Of a DNA stretch of 64,000 bases, positions 23,901 through 37,696 are shown piece after piece. The notes beneath the pieces were generated by a model. The model saw nothing but the letters and a program-made list of their open reading frames with translations, had not been told where the DNA came from and did not search any database. The position numbers were made by a program, and so were the translations under genes. Where the stretch lies: assembly GCF_018691265.1 (NCBI RefSeq), contig NW_024881321.1, positions 13,705,387-13,769,386 on the forward strand. Reading direction: 5' to 3'. Within the stretch, counting starts at the first letter, position 1. Each line of letters starts with the position of its first letter. This stretch comes from Tyto alba. Taxonomy: Eukaryota > Chordata > Aves > Strigiformes > Tytonidae.

Positions 23901-25928
23901 CACCCAAGTTGCCGTATCCATTATAGAATTATATTTTTATAATATGCATGCAATTTGTCCTTTAAGTCTTGTACAGAATCAACGGATGTTTCCAGGTGCT
24001 ATGACTCACCTTCAGTTCCCTCACACCCCTGAAAGGTTTCACTTGTGTTCCCTTATTATCTGTTTCAACATTAAATGTCAAGCTTTTATGGTTAGTTTAA
24101 TTGGTACTGTTGCTCAGAGCTTGATAGGCATATATTTTAGGAAAACAGAACACAGAGAAAATTTTTATTTTTCTTGTAATATCTATTTGCATTTTCTGGA
24201 GGTTAGAAGTAACTTCTTTGTCCAAGCATCCTTGGTCCTTCACTTAGAAAAGATATGAACTAGGAACAAACCTTTCACTTTTGAAAGGCTAATTTGGATT
24301 CTTCCTATAGGTGACAATACACCCTTGGATGATCTTTGCACCTTCATCTCCCATGAATGTTACAGAAAATATTCTGGAGGAAATTATATGACCTGGGTTA
24401 TAAGTCTGTATGACAGTTTTGGTAGCGGTAGAGAAAGAGAGGTGATTTTTTTCCTTCTGTTGTTTTTGAATTGATGACAGAATGACGTGACCGAAAGTTT
24501 TTTTGACCTGTTTTCCTTATTACATAGAGTAGCAAAAAGTAGAGAGAGATATTTGTCTAATTATAGTAGCTGAAACATGAAATCTGATGAGGTAAAATAG
24601 AGAAAGTATAAGGGCAACAGGCTGTGCAACGTACAACATGATATACCAGCAAAGGAGGAAAACGAGAGTTGATTTTAAAATGCTACATCCATGTCACTTT
24701 AAAGTCCAAGCTATGCACCACATCCAGTTACCCAAAAACCTGCATGAAAATGTACATAAATAGGTCTGAGCAGGTTCAGGTTGAAATTTTACTCAGACTG
24801 TTCAGGAAACTTGTTTTCACATGCATTTTTGAACTATTCTGTTTTAGGTTCTGGGGGAGAAAGAGATCAGACACTCTAAATATGCCTCGTGCAATCACAA
24901 CAGTTATTCAAATCAATTTGCTGTTGATGTACCTGACTTAAGTTCCATCTCCAGATGGACTACTAAGATCGACATCTTACTGGGCTGGTATTGTGTTAAA
25001 TTGGATTAAGGAAGCAGGATAGTCTGCAACGGTATAGCTGTTGTGAGTATCATTAGTAGAGATAGCTTCAAGTTAGATGCTTTGAACCTAGTCTGTTTTA
25101 AACTACTATGAGGGCAGTACAGGGATAATCCTTTTTCACTTGTGTTAGAATGCTTTTACATGATGACGTCAACATTTCCATTGTTATTCTTTAGAATAAA
25201 AGCAAGACATCTGCAGCATGGTAGCTGGCTAGAGCGCATTGTGATATGCATAACCTGTGCACTAAGTATGCCACAGCAAAGATTTGACCCACTTGGCAGT
25301 CTGCACCTAGAGTCGAAATATGCTTGATGCAGGATTCATCCTGCATAACATCAGAGAACCATCAATTCTATATCTAAATCTGAATCAATCATCCTATGTC
25401 CCCCCTCCCCCCAGTAGTCATTAGACAGAAATGGGGACCCTCAGGAGGCTTTTTTTCTCATTTATCTCAGATGCCTATTATTGTGTGGGATGAATTCAGT
25501 TTTGGGCCTGTTTGCAAAGGAACCTAGGATGATTAGCGCAGACATAGACTGAAGATGCCAAAGCTAGAGCAAATAAATTCTATTCCTATGGTAAATTCCT
25601 CTCCACATCCCCATAATCCATAATCAGAATTATTCAAATATTTAAACTTCCTCCATGAAGTCTATATGGAGCTTGACATACTTCTATCATTTAGCCTTTA
25701 ATTTTGAAATATCTTGATAAATGTTACCTTCCTTTTCTAAATTGTTATTATTCTTATAGAAACCCTGTGATTCGTGTGAATGGTATGACATTAGAAATAA
25801 CAATATCAAAGAACTTAATTTTTTTCAACCTAGTGCATTAGGAGTGAGACAGATTCCTCTGGAAAAGAAAACGTGTCCAAAAGGTTGCAGGGTGAGAACA
25901 ATATAACATAATAGCTGCAGAATCTGCC

Positions 25929-25946
25929 TTTTTTTTTTTTTTTTTT
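25929..25946 (+). repeat. (T)18 run
   Basis: Pure T tract; simple sequence. Confidence 0.9.
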
Positions 25947-27923
25947 CCCTTGGATAGGCAATATAGGGAGAATTGCTCAGCTATAGAGTTAACTAGGAGT
26001 AATCCCAAATGGCAGGAAGAAGGGCACTTCATAGTCACGTAATCAACTGAAACAGCATTTAGAAAGAACAGACAGCTGGCCCAGTCCAAACAGCAGCAGC
26101 CAAGTGGGAGAGTTTGTCATTCTGTAAATGGCAAAATAACAAACACCTGACCTGAAGATAATAGGTTAATTGCTTTAATATTACATTTTGCATTGATGTT
26201 TGTTTAAATGTTGTGATGGATGAAAAAAGGTCATTTTTTTTTTAAATGCAGGCCGTCCAGAACTGCAAATGTCTGCCCGGTGGCCTGATGAAAAACATCT
26301 CTTAGGTGATAAAATGAGTTGCATGCAAATGACAAGTAGGCTTGATGTGCCCTGAAAACATTCAGCTTGGACTGACCTGTGATCATAAATTACTAACATG
26401 CTGCATCAGATCCTAGACTTGTAATTTCATCAAGATCAACAAGATGCAATCTTGAAAACTGTTTGTATGATGTGAGGACGAATTGATGCCCTTGTCCTTC
26501 CAGACTGTTGGATCTGATGCTCAGGAGTCTGACTACTTTGTGTCTCTAAGTAGCAGTATAGGGCCATTGTAAATAATTAAGTAGAAATTTGTTACCCTTT
26601 TGTCAAATGTATTTCTGATGTTACTCTTCCTTCGCCTCCATTAAGAAATCCCTTGATTAAATTTTAAAGTCTTAAACAATTTGAAGGGCTGAGAGCACAG
26701 GACACAAACTACAGTCTGAACGTTTTGCACAGGAAAGTCATATTCTCTCTGGGAGAAAAGAAAATAATGTCACGTATTTAATATGCAATCCTGTGATTCT
26801 CTTTCAAGACATGATGCTATAGATTTGATTACCAACTCAGTGGCTGGTACTTGTAGGTCATTTATTTTCTCATCTATTTGCTTTTAAAGATTCAGAATTT
26901 CTCTCTCAATATATTTACAAATGTTTCAATATAAATAGAATATAGAGCTGAAAACTTAATCACATGCAGTTACATCAAGAGGATGCATATAGAAAAGTTC
27001 ACACAAATGTGGACTCTTCAGAATAAATGTTGCCGTTTTTAACTTAAAAGCCACAATCCCACCAATAAACCTGTTATAAGTTTTCTGAAGTGTATAAAGG
27101 AGTTTAAGAAAGAAACACACAATATTTTTACGATTAAATGGGAGCTGAAAAATGAATTACCCTTATCTGGATTTCTGCATCTGGAGATATGACTAGTGAT
27201 CATTCTTTTTACTTTATACCTCTTTAAAAAATATATATATACATTTATAAAACACACTCATTAATATGTGTGTCTTGAAGTAGACATATAATATTTATAG
27301 TGAAAAAAGCCATTTACCATGCATTGAACAAAGAACACAATCTATACTCAAGGCAAAAAAACATTATCAGGGAGGAGCATATATTCCCACAGCAGAGAGG
27401 TTAATTTTGGAGCAGAGGACATATTGTTAATGTTGACCTATTAATGCTAGCAGAAGTATTGCTGTGCAGACCTAACTACTCTCACACAAATACATCATTA
27501 GGTGTTTTATATTTATTATGATTTCCTTAACGTTTGTACACTCAGTTACAAATAGCCTCCATCCCTTAAAGCTATATATAATTTTTCACTCACTCCAGTG
27601 AAGCAGTAGAAAATAAAAGCATCCTAGTATAGTATAACATTTAAAAAAACACTCCCATGAGTGACAGCTCCTCAATCATCATACCACATTTGCACTCCCT
27701 AACTAGAATGCTGTGAAAAAATGACAACTCCCTGTTACAGTTTTATTTACTACCCCAGTAATATCTGGACACCCATTTAGAAGATTATAGTCATTAATGT
27801 ATATTGCAGACAGTGTGTGCACTCCTTAGCTTTATATTTTAAATATACATGCACTAATTATTTGCTTAAAGAAAATGATGATTCATCCAGTTTTCACATC
27901 AGACAGATGTAATTACATTTCAA

Positions 27924-27947
27924 AGAATCATAGAATCTTAGAATCAT
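27924..27947 (-). mobile_element. Possible tiny CR1 3' tail remnant
   Basis: AGAATCATAGAATC followed by TTAGAATCAT is the reverse complement of the octamer repeat (ATTCTATG-like) that ends CR1 elements. No CR1 body sequence is visible next to it, so this is weak. Confidence 0.35.
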
Positions 27948-29566
27948 TTTCCTAATTACATGCTCCCATTTCAAAATTTTACAATGTTTGGTTAGATACT
28001 TCTCCCAGTTAAACTTTATAAAACAAACTCTCTATAAAACAAATCTCTCTGTCTCTCCTCTGCCAACATTTCATTATCCCCCCAAGCTTGATCCACACTG
28101 TCCCTCCAGCTGAGAAGTGCATGTAGTTCCTTATGAAATAAAGATACTCTGTTTCTAAGAAAATCTCAAGAAAACCTACATATGTACCACTAGGTATATC
28201 TACATCTTCTTCTAACTGAATGAGCTGACTCCACAGACAGCATTTTCAATGTCTGTCAGAGAGCAAGAAAGGCTCAAATACTGAACTTCAAAAACACGTT
28301 CAGTAACTGTTAGTGGCTGCAGGCTGTATAATGAGTACCACAGAGAACATTATAAAATGCAAGCTGAGGAAAGCTACAGGCATGATGGACTACATTATAT
28401 TGTCCAATGCATGGTAGACATAATAGCACAGGAACAGAAAAACATCTTGTATATACTTGTCACAGTTGTGGTCCAGCAGCAGATTTTTCTTTTTTAATTC
28501 CTTCACTGGGAAGTCTAAATCTTCTGAGTTGTGATTGCCAAAAGATTGCCAAAATTTCTTATTTTTTAAAATAATTCTAACAAATTTTATGATATCTAAG
28601 GTCCAGTTTCTACTCTGGACACTGCTGATCTAAATTTGGTGAGCTCAGTTGAAGTCAGTGATTATTTCTGGCAGAAAAGCACAAGTGAGTCTGTGTTATG
28701 CAATTTTTCACTAGTTGTCAACTACACTTAAAAAAACTCAAGGGAGAGATGCCTCTTGAACAGGTGATGATGTAGGAAAATGAATTATTTTTGACCATTT
28801 GGTATGGTCTTTGTTTAGAATCTTTAACTCACTTACAGTAATTTATATTGTAATGTTGAATGTACAAATAAACATTTCCCAGAAGTACTTTTAAATAATC
28901 TTTTTGATCCACTTCCATAAAATGTTAATGTACCGATCTTCAGGTTGCTTTGCAATTTCAGCATTGGAATAGTCTATAAATTACCCACAAAAATTATAAA
29001 CATATACTGTAATCCCAGTACAGCTCCGTGAATTGTAAGACTAAGTTTGCCTGTTTGTGGCCACAGAAGATCTATAAGACTGTCATATAACTGGGGCGTG
29101 GCTGAGCCAAATTCCAAATCAAGTAATTGCTTTCTGCCCCCTGAAGTTCATCTGAGATTTTTAACTGAATAAAGTATTAGTCTTCCATTTCTGTACAGAC
29201 AGCTGTTTTGATGAGTGCTTTCAAGTACGTCCCAGGATCCTTTTCAGAGGTGGCTGGACCGTGCTTGTTTTGAGTTGCTTATGTAAGTATTGTTCTACGA
29301 TGGCTAATTATTTCTTATTTACTATTGCCCCTGAATTTCTTTGATCCACTGCAATTATTTACCTATTTATAAAGGAAAACCCTTAGTATTTGCCAGTTAT
29401 TAGCATCCTGTGTTATGCAAACTACTCAAGGACAAGAAATAAGCCTTGATGTCATAGACATTGATTACTGTCAAATTGTGACATAATTGACAACTCGTCT
29501 GCCTCTGTTGCCTAGTTACTCAGATAGAAGTTCTTTTGAGCAGAATGAGTTGTCCAGTACTCATTC

Positions 29567-29594
29567 AAAAAAAAAAAAAAAAAAAAAAAAAAAA
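29567..29594 (+). repeat. Pure (A)28 run
   Basis: The longest uninterrupted A-run in the window. No recognisable retroposon body lies upstream. Confidence 0.92.
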
Positions 29595-30127
29595 GAAAAG
29601 GGCAATATAAACCAGCTGTGAGAGCATGATTTTTCACATATACTGTTGTGAAATTTCCTGGGTGGAATATATATATCGTCACAGTAACATATATAGCCAC
29701 AGGCATGTTGGCTGCAATTACCTCCATTGATTGAACTACTCATTGAGCGTGACATTGAGAGTGTTTTTCACGAGGTTCGTCCAGCAGCACAACTTCAGCT
29801 GAACTGTGCGTTGAAAGGTTTTTCGCTTGCACTCGGTCCTTACTTCAGGGGTACTTTCTCATACTGTGGTATAGGGATTCTCTGCTTAACAGGCATTCAC
29901 TCCTATGGCATTTCTTTATATGAGTAGGGAACAGATGCATTTACTTTACTCTTCCTGGCTGGCCAGAACACTAGCAAATGCATTATCATAAATCTCTGCA
30001 TGTATATGTAAATACTACCTTAAAAGCAAGGGGAAGGAAACTTTTACTGAGGAGATTTAGCTCTTTTAGACTCTGAGGAAGGCTTGGTCTCAGTGCAGTC
30101 TTACAGTGTTTAGATCACTCAGTTGTG

Positions 30128-30150
30128 TATATATATATATATATATATAT
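30128..30150. repeat. (TA)n microsatellite
   Basis: About eleven TA units. Confidence 0.92.
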
Positions 30151-30203
30151 TTATATTTATAATTATGCCTTTGTGAAAACCTTGCTGTTTATAAAAATAT
30201 TGT

Positions 30204-30238
30204 AAAAAAAAAAAAAAAAAAGAAAAAAGAAAAAAAAA
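30204..30238 (+). repeat. A-rich tract
   Basis: A-run interrupted by single Gs, close to the TA repeat. Confidence 0.9.
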
Positions 30239-30866
30239 GGAGTTTAAATTTTTTAGTTGGTTTAATCTCCGAATCATCCCATTAGTTTACATAGCCTAGT
30301 TTGGAGCCCTGTTTCTCATCTGAATGGAAGAGCTTTTTTGCCTTTAAAAAAAGCAAGACCAGAAAAGAATGTTTTGAAAGGTAGAATGAAATAAGATTGT
30401 CATGTTATTCGGTAGGTGATTTAACATTTGAGCTTCTGTTATTTGCATATCAAAATGAGACATAAAAGCAGCTTGAAAACAACAACTGCAAAGCCATCAC
30501 AAGAAGCTGCCTACCAAAATGCACATATAGGTCTGGGATAGACTGGTCTATTGTATATCTTCATGTCATTCTTGAAAACACAGAGAAAAAAAAATCGTGT
30601 ATGGAAACATCTGAAATTGCAGCTCATTGTAACTGCAATTGCTCGTTACTGAATTCTTTGTGCATGGATTTTTCCGCTCTTGAGTTTTAGTCCTTCTAGA
30701 GTTTCCTGTGCTCTCCCCCGCAATGTAGTTTTTTTTTCTTGTCACTTGCCTTTTTAACTCAGTTGAAAACTGCTCCTCCTTCTCATGGGGGAATAACTGT
30801 CCCTTTCTGAGTATTGTTTGGAAATGTAGCTCTTTTGACAAATATAAAGGCAACATTAGGCTGTAC

Positions 30867-30892
<26 letters not shown>
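30867..30892 (+). repeat. (T)26 run
   Basis: Uninterrupted T tract. On the minus strand it would be a poly(A) whose upstream side (above 30892) shows no recognisable gene copy. Confidence 0.92.
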
Positions 30893-30897
<5 letters not shown>

Positions 30898-32687
30898 AAA
30901 CAACATATGCAGCTGAATCTAATTTTCTATCATTAAAGAAGAATCAAGTAAGTGGAACAAAGAACTCTGTATACAAATAACAAAATTTCACTTTCACCTA
31001 GACATGTAGTCACATGGACCAGCTGGTATAAACTGACATTGCCTTTAATAGAGCTATGCCAGGTGACACCAGCTGAGCATCTGGCATCTATTTAGAATAT
31101 AAAATATAAAATCCGTTTGCTGTTTTGATATATGCCTATACTTTAAATGAAGAGGGTTGTTTGAGTTGGAATATCAATCTGCATGTTATTAGTTAACAGA
31201 TTAATACTAATCTGAGAAGCACTGGTGAATACATACATATTTGGATTTTTAACAAGTTTGTGTTTTTGCAGATCTGTGAGTAATTATATGCCTGACTGGG
31301 TGAAGTGGGATGAAATAAATCAATAATTTATTATGAGAATTTACTCATCGATTTAGTGTGCAAATCATCTGTAATCATATGCACTGCACTAAAGAGTGAG
31401 TTGAGCTGAGCTCATTAAAAAGTCTTATGTAAAACTCGACTGCTTATGATAGTTTGGTCACATGATTGACAATACTTAAGATTCTTATAGCCCTTCATTT
31501 ACCTCAGCCTTAGTAAGAGATTCTCCTTTCTGCTGTGAAGTCAGAACACTATTATCCATCCATTTTCTCAGAGGTGCACTTCTCGATTCCATTCTCACAC
31601 TTTAGGTAGTCTCTCAAACTCTGCTTTTCACTTTTTCTGTTTTAGATTTTAAAGTTTTTTAATTGACAAAAAGAGCAATTAACATTCTTTTAATTCGCAA
31701 GAAAAGTTGTGAGGGTTTGGAGTTACGCTGATGCCAATATATAATATCCATTTCTGTTTTCTGAATACCCTGTTGTGTTTTATACTTCATTTTGAAGGTA
31801 ACATTACGTGCATCTTAGAGCATTCATTTTAAAGCAGGAGGTTGACACATAGTGAAGAGAGGATAGCTGGGAAGCTTTGATAGAGCAATCAAGGGCCATC
31901 AACACTTAATGGCTCTACACCAGTGAATCAATGGGCTTGCTAGCAGCAGGGCCATTGACTTTGAACAACTCTGCCCAGAAGCTGAAAGAGTGCCTGTTCC
32001 TGTCAGAGCTGGAAAATTTGCAGCATAAGCTAGGGGCTTGAAAGGAGTCACAGGCTGTTTTAAAAGGGGAAAGTTCTTTCTGCGAACAGGGAAGTTTCTT
32101 CTTCGGTAGCCAGGTGAGAGGCTCAAACAAAGCCAGAGTTTTGTATGCCTCGAAGACACAGAAATCCTGAATCCGCTCTGTTGCTAAAGGGACAGCAATA
32201 GTAAATGCTTTCTGAGATGTTTAGTTTTAGATAGATTTGTGCTTTACTTTTTAAATATGAAAGTGTATAACCATGTTTGAGAAATAGCATAGCTGAGCCA
32301 GTGGTTCTTCCTTTTAGTGTGCATTGTCTCTGAATGTTGCAATTGTGAAATCAGACTACACTGACATTTTTTTTGTCAAAAATTTCTGAGTCAAATTTTT
32401 GTATACAGCTGTGTCTCAATGAGGCTGATGCACTGGTTTTATCGTGTTAGCAGCAGCACTGTATGGTGTTCCATTACATAAAGACGATCTAACTTGATTT
32501 TGCACTAAAGAAGTTTGTCCAAGAAAGTTTTCTGCAATTTATGATCAGACATTAACTAGGATTAGGTAATGTAAAAATGTATGGGATCCAATGATTCAGT
32601 CCAGACCTGACATAGAGTGCAAGTAAATAGTCCCGACAAATCTGTGCATCAGTAGAGGGGTTTTGGTTTAGTTTATTTACCCGAAGG

Positions 32688-32714
32688 AAAAAAAAAAAAA
32701 AAAAAAAAAAAAAA
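32688..32714 (+). repeat. (A)27 run
   Basis: Uninterrupted A tract; no retroposon body recognised upstream. Confidence 0.92.
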
Positions 32715-34235
32715 GTATAGGGGGTCATGCATAGGTGCATGCATTTCTTCTGGCTAGCAAAATTCAATGGTGTGACAGTTGCTTAGGTAACTGAATGTTT
32801 TATTTAAGAGCTCAAGAAATAGGTGGTAAATGGGCTTTGAGGATGAAATTCACTACTTGGTGCAAAATGGCTGAGAAATTGGATATATGCAGGGAGGTAA
32901 TGGATACAAGGTATACTAGATTCACAGACAGAACAACATGCTTGAGAAAAAAAGGTGGATAATGGAATGTGATCATTAGAATGGGAATGTTTCAGGGGAT
33001 AGGTGTATTTTCAACAGTGGTATTCAAATGATATATCATGCAGAATTAGAGAGATTGACATTTTGCTTTTAAAAAGAAGCATTTATATAATACAGATAAG
33101 CCCTACAGCTTGTAGGCACTGATATCGCATCAACATATCACAAGCTTTTTATTTAATTGAGTGTGATTTAGGGAAAAAAAATTAGAACACAGTCTGCTCC
33201 ATCACATCAAATCAATTTAAATTAAAAGACCAATGTTTCATCTGTGAACTGATGCTAATCAAGGACAAGATGCTGGAAGTTACTAAGCACCTCCTGTAAG
33301 CTTTAAAGAACTTTGATTTCTATTTACTACAGTGAGAACAAAAAGTCATGATCCACATCTTTCATAAAAAATTGGGGTCTTTATAGGATTTTTTTCAGGT
33401 CGCATGCAGTTGCTCTCACTGTTTGGTCTGGATTTGCCACAACTATAAGTAAATGTTTAACCAGCTCTTAGGTAACAATCCGAATAGGTGATATCAGGCA
33501 TATGATGAAATCAAATGTGTTCTTAAATGGATAGTGATTTTTGGTGTTATCACCTGAATATTGCAGAAACATTATTTAAAGGAAATCTTTATTTTTTTTT
33601 CTTTAAGATTGAGACAATTAAAAATAGCTCAAGCAGAAGCAGCTATTAATGAAATTACTTTATAATATTTCATTCTCTAATGCTATTTGAATAATTAAAC
33701 AATAACAACAAGAAGAAAATTCCCAAATGATAAGTTAATCTCATTTTCTTTCTTTTTTTCTTTTCTTTTTTTCCCCTCCAACTAAAATCCAGAGGGACAA
33801 GTGGTTTGTTGGGTCAGCTTTAACAAATGGATGTGCAGTCCCTGTTACCAGGGCTACAAATTATGGCCATCTTCTCTCAAAATCATAGAAACAAGACTAC
33901 AACAAACATAAATTACCTATAATTTTCTTATTCCAATAATTCAAATTCACATTTCCGTTGCTGGTGATGAGTAAAGGAAAGTATGATTCATCTTGCAGTG
34001 AAAAGCTATTAAGGTCTAAGATTACTTAAGCTTTGAGTGAAAGGTGCCTGTTACTGTAAATGTGAAAAGCTAAAAGAAAATCTTTGGTTAGATTAGAAGA
34101 TGTATTTGAGATCTCTGCGCCTATTTGGCTGGAAATGTGTGTCACTGAAATTCTACAGTCCCCCCAAATTTCCTGCTTCATTATTAGCACATTGAAAACA
34201 ATTTCATTTTCAAACAGGTCTAAGTACTATGGGTC

Positions 34236-34253
34236 GTGTGTGTGTGTGTGTGT
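34236..34253. repeat. (GT)n microsatellite
   Basis: About nine GT units. Confidence 0.92.
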
Positions 34254-35490
34254 CCCAAAAATATACAAATACGAGAAAAATCTAAATAATTATTTTCTGG
34301 CTCTTCACTGACTTCCTAGTAGTGTGCTAGAAATTACCTTAAACATGAGCCAAGCTGTTAGCAAAGGAGGGTCTCCTCCTTTGAGGATCTGTATTCATTC
34401 TATGGTGCTCTAAGAGCCAGGCTTTTCTGTCCTTGTGCATCTTGAAGCAGAGGGAAGCCCTGTGTAGAAGACATACTTTCTGTAGCAGTTACACAGCTCT
34501 GCACTTTAGTGCATGATGTGTCTGTAACCAATGCTCTAGGGGCCTGTCATTCTATCCTCACTTCAGTATTTTAGAAAATAGAAATCTGTCTGTCTTCAAA
34601 GCTTTCCTGTATTCACTGCAAGGTATACACTGCCGTGCTGCATCCCTCCATGACTTCACAGGTGGGTCATTGGTGTGGAGGCTATTGACCTTTCTAATGG
34701 GGGAATGAAGGCCTACGGCATTTGTACAACTTTTTTCATTTTGGTAGCTTCAATGACGTAAGGTGTACTGAGACGAGGAGTCATCTGACCCAATAGAGTT
34801 CATCTTTAAAATCTGCACATCTACATTTGAAATATCAGTGGACTATGGCCAAAGAGATTTACAGTTTGAGCCCTTAGGCAGAAATCACATCACCTGTGGT
34901 CATATGAATCACACCCTAAAATTTTTGGTTTTCTTTCTGTTGACTATAAAGGGAGTCTGGACTAGCCAACTCAAACCAGGTATCAAAGCTGTAGGTGACA
35001 AAATCAGCTGAGAAGACATCCTAGGGCGTGATGGCACCCGCCACAGAATCGATTGAAACATACTGGTCTTGGATCAGGCCCAGAATCAAGACTGGTTCCT
35101 TTCATTATCCTTTCTAATAATTTTCAAAAAAATCTAGCTTAAATATTTTACATTGAACAATCTTAAGTGCAAATGCATTTATGAATATAAAATATTTCAC
35201 AATGGCTTATCACTAGCAATAAGGGAGATAAACCCAATGGTTTCATAGTAGATTGTATGTTAATGTAAATATTTATACTTGTAAATAAGAGTATTTATTG
35301 GTATGTATATTAATAAATGCAAAAAAAAAATAAGATCAAAATAAAAACATCAAATTACTTGAAACAGTATTTTGATGATCTGTAGTGAATGTATTTGGAC
35401 TCTTCTTTTGACCATTAATTTCAAAAGTTTATATTTATCTTTAAATTCAGAATTTCCTCTTTTATCTTCAGTGTAATATTAGAATATGCT

Positions 35491-35516
35491 AAGAAAGAAA
35501 GAAACAAACAAACAAA
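35491..35516 (+). repeat. (AAAG)n/(AAAC)n compound microsatellite
   Basis: Three AAAG-type units run directly into three AAAC units. Confidence 0.85.
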
Positions 35517-36240
35517 TTAGCTTCTAAACAGTTCTAAACACTAGTTTCCAGTAGTATGCTACAGTTTCTTTATCAAACAATTCAGATTACTTATTTTAAA
35601 TGCATTTAAATACAATTATTTTTTTCTGTTGAGATTAACTCCATAAATTAAAAAATAAATATAAATATTTGTGACTTTTATTTCAAAAAATGGAGCAACG
35701 TTTGTGGCACTAAGCATTAAACATTATTTAAGACACTAAATAAAAAGTAGATATGTATTTTAGTGGTGGTTGTAATTTTGTGTGGTTATCATATATCCCT
35801 TCCACATGTTCACAGAAAACAAGACCAAGAGAATATATGTAGCTGCATGTCCTCAACCTGATTTGAAGTTTATGAAACATATATTAATACATTCAGAAAA
35901 ATCCTAACTGCTTTTCCAGTAAGCCAGCATGTACATGAATAGTAGACACAGAGATTTAATTTCATAAATAAGTTCCCACAATTATTTCTTTGCCAAACAG
36001 GTGCTTTTAATTAAAGAATTTTCCATCATAAGTAAATTAAAAATAAGAGGTGTCATGAGATCAATCCTTTCAGCTCCTGAATGCCGATGTAAAGAAATGC
36101 AATAAGCTAAAGTGTAAGAATTCTGGTTTGCAAGGTGAAATCCAGCTTCACTGTAATCAATGAAAAGCTTTGTTATCGATTTCCATACAGCCCAGATTTT
36201 TCCTGACACCATTTGCTAAGTACCTGTGCTAACAGGCTCT

Positions 36241-36680
36241 CACATAGCAGGGGGGACGTGTACTGTCATCAGCAGAGTAAACAAAGCTGAACTCTTGTCA
36301 CCGAAGAGAGCGTAGGTGAGGGGGAAGTAGCCTGAAGTAGAGGCCTAGACAGACGCTGTATGCACACCTAGTGAATGAACTAAGATGCAGCAAAATACTG
36401 TTTAGATTTTCATTTTCTCCCACTGACAACCACTTTTCAGCAACGTTTTCTGTGTGCTTTCAAACTCATGAGCAGGAGCAATCATCAGTTATTGCCACAC
36501 TGTGACAGGCACATTCCCAGTGAGACTCGGCCTCTCCGAAAGCGCACCTTGTATTGGCCTCGGCTTTTGAAACACTAAGTTTCTCTGTTCAGGTAAGGGT
36601 TTTGTATCATGAACTATGAAACAGTATCTTCAACAGCCTTACTCGTGGCTTCGTTATTATTCCCTTGCAACCCTGGGCGG
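36241..36680 (+). promoter_or_regulatory. CpG-enriched block ending near a consensus splice donor; possible noncoding first exon
   Basis: About nine CpGs fall between 36256 and 36562, with more at 36640-36680, in DNA that is otherwise AT-rich and CpG-poor. An inverted CCAAT box (ATTGG, 36553-36557) is present. At 36590-36597 the sequence CAG|GTAAGG is a full splice-donor consensus. There is no TATA box and no convincing start codon with a long frame. The combination could be a TATA-less promoter with a 5' UTR or lncRNA exon on the plus strand. It could equally be chance; no transcript evidence is available here. Confidence 0.25.
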
Positions 36681-37696
36681 AGCACTTTAAAATCTTTTGT
36701 TTTCTTAGCTTGCATCACACACTTAGAGAATGAATGTAAGCAGAACTAGCTTCATCTTCAATTGTGAATAGCTTACAATTCAAATTACCCCAGATATGCT
36801 CTGTTTTGTTTAAAGCAGCTTATGTTTTTCTCTTTGGGAAATAAAAGGTTTTCTATAATGGGATAAGGGAGTAGACATTGTTAATTATTCATTTTCATTT
36901 TCAATAAACTTTGGTTCACCCAGGGCAAGGCCAGCTCTTGTTTACAAAAGAAATAGATACTTATATTTAGCTTCAATTAACCATAGCATAGACACCTTTT
37001 AAAAGTCCCATTTCAGGTACGAACAAACCTTTTAGACTGTTCTACGGAGAGGTGGAAAACTTGAGTTACAAATAGAACTTCATCTATCTCACCAAAGCCT
37101 TCAGGATCAAAGTTTATTTCTAGTTTGGACAGCGTCTCTACAAATATTTAAGTTTAGTGGAAGTCATTGGGTATTCTCAAAATGCTGGCAGGTTTCTGTT
37201 TCTAATTTCATCTTTTTGATGATACAGGAATCACTGTGTTATGACTCTTTTTTTCTGCTTTGTTTTTCACTATATTCTGCTGACTGAACTCATGTGGAGG
37301 TACTGGTGCAATGTGAGGCATGCCCTAAAGTTCTTCCCTGTCTAGCTGGACCTGATCAAGGCTACTTTGTTCCCTTTGTGTGCCCGAGCCTCCTACGGTG
37401 TAATCCACAGAATGAGAAAGAGGAGAATGAAAAACAGAGGAATTTGTAAAATGTTGGCCTCTGGGTTCGTGCAAGCACCCATTAGTTCAGAGGGGTTCTC
37501 CCAGGGCCCTCATTTAAGGCATCCATTGGCACTGTTTCAATAAACTAATAAACTTGATACGCTGGTAGAGATCTTTGGCAGGGAATGACAGTTCTGTGCC
37601 ATATATTAAAAAATGTGTAAAAACTTTGGTTGAAACATTTAACTATTTTTTTTTCTGACTAGATACTTGGGTAGTTGAACTGAAATGATTAAGTAA

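Larger units (their letters stand above)
19732..36240. other. 16.5 kb transposon-poor, AT-rich stretch without recognised genes
   Basis: Only simple repeats, a tiny possible CR1 tail (27924-27947) and short hairpins are recognisable. Open frames up to 134 codons (23854-24258) show no domain, transmembrane pattern or repeat that I recognise. A possible noncoding exon at 21623-21906 is discussed in the findings. The segment 35980-36240 is dense in homeodomain-type motifs. Confidence 0.5.

Noticed and set aside
23854..24258. 134-codon open frame, the longest outside transposons
   Set aside because: No recognisable domain, no splice or promoter context, and composition typical of AT-rich random sequence.
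30566..30898. 110-codon minus-strand frame
   Set aside because: Its start is a poly-lysine produced by the T26 run; the rest is unrecognisable.
32055..32120. TATA-like TTTAAAAGGGG followed by a CAG|GTGAGA donor
   Set aside because: Both motifs are common by chance at this length, and there is no CpG enrichment or other support.
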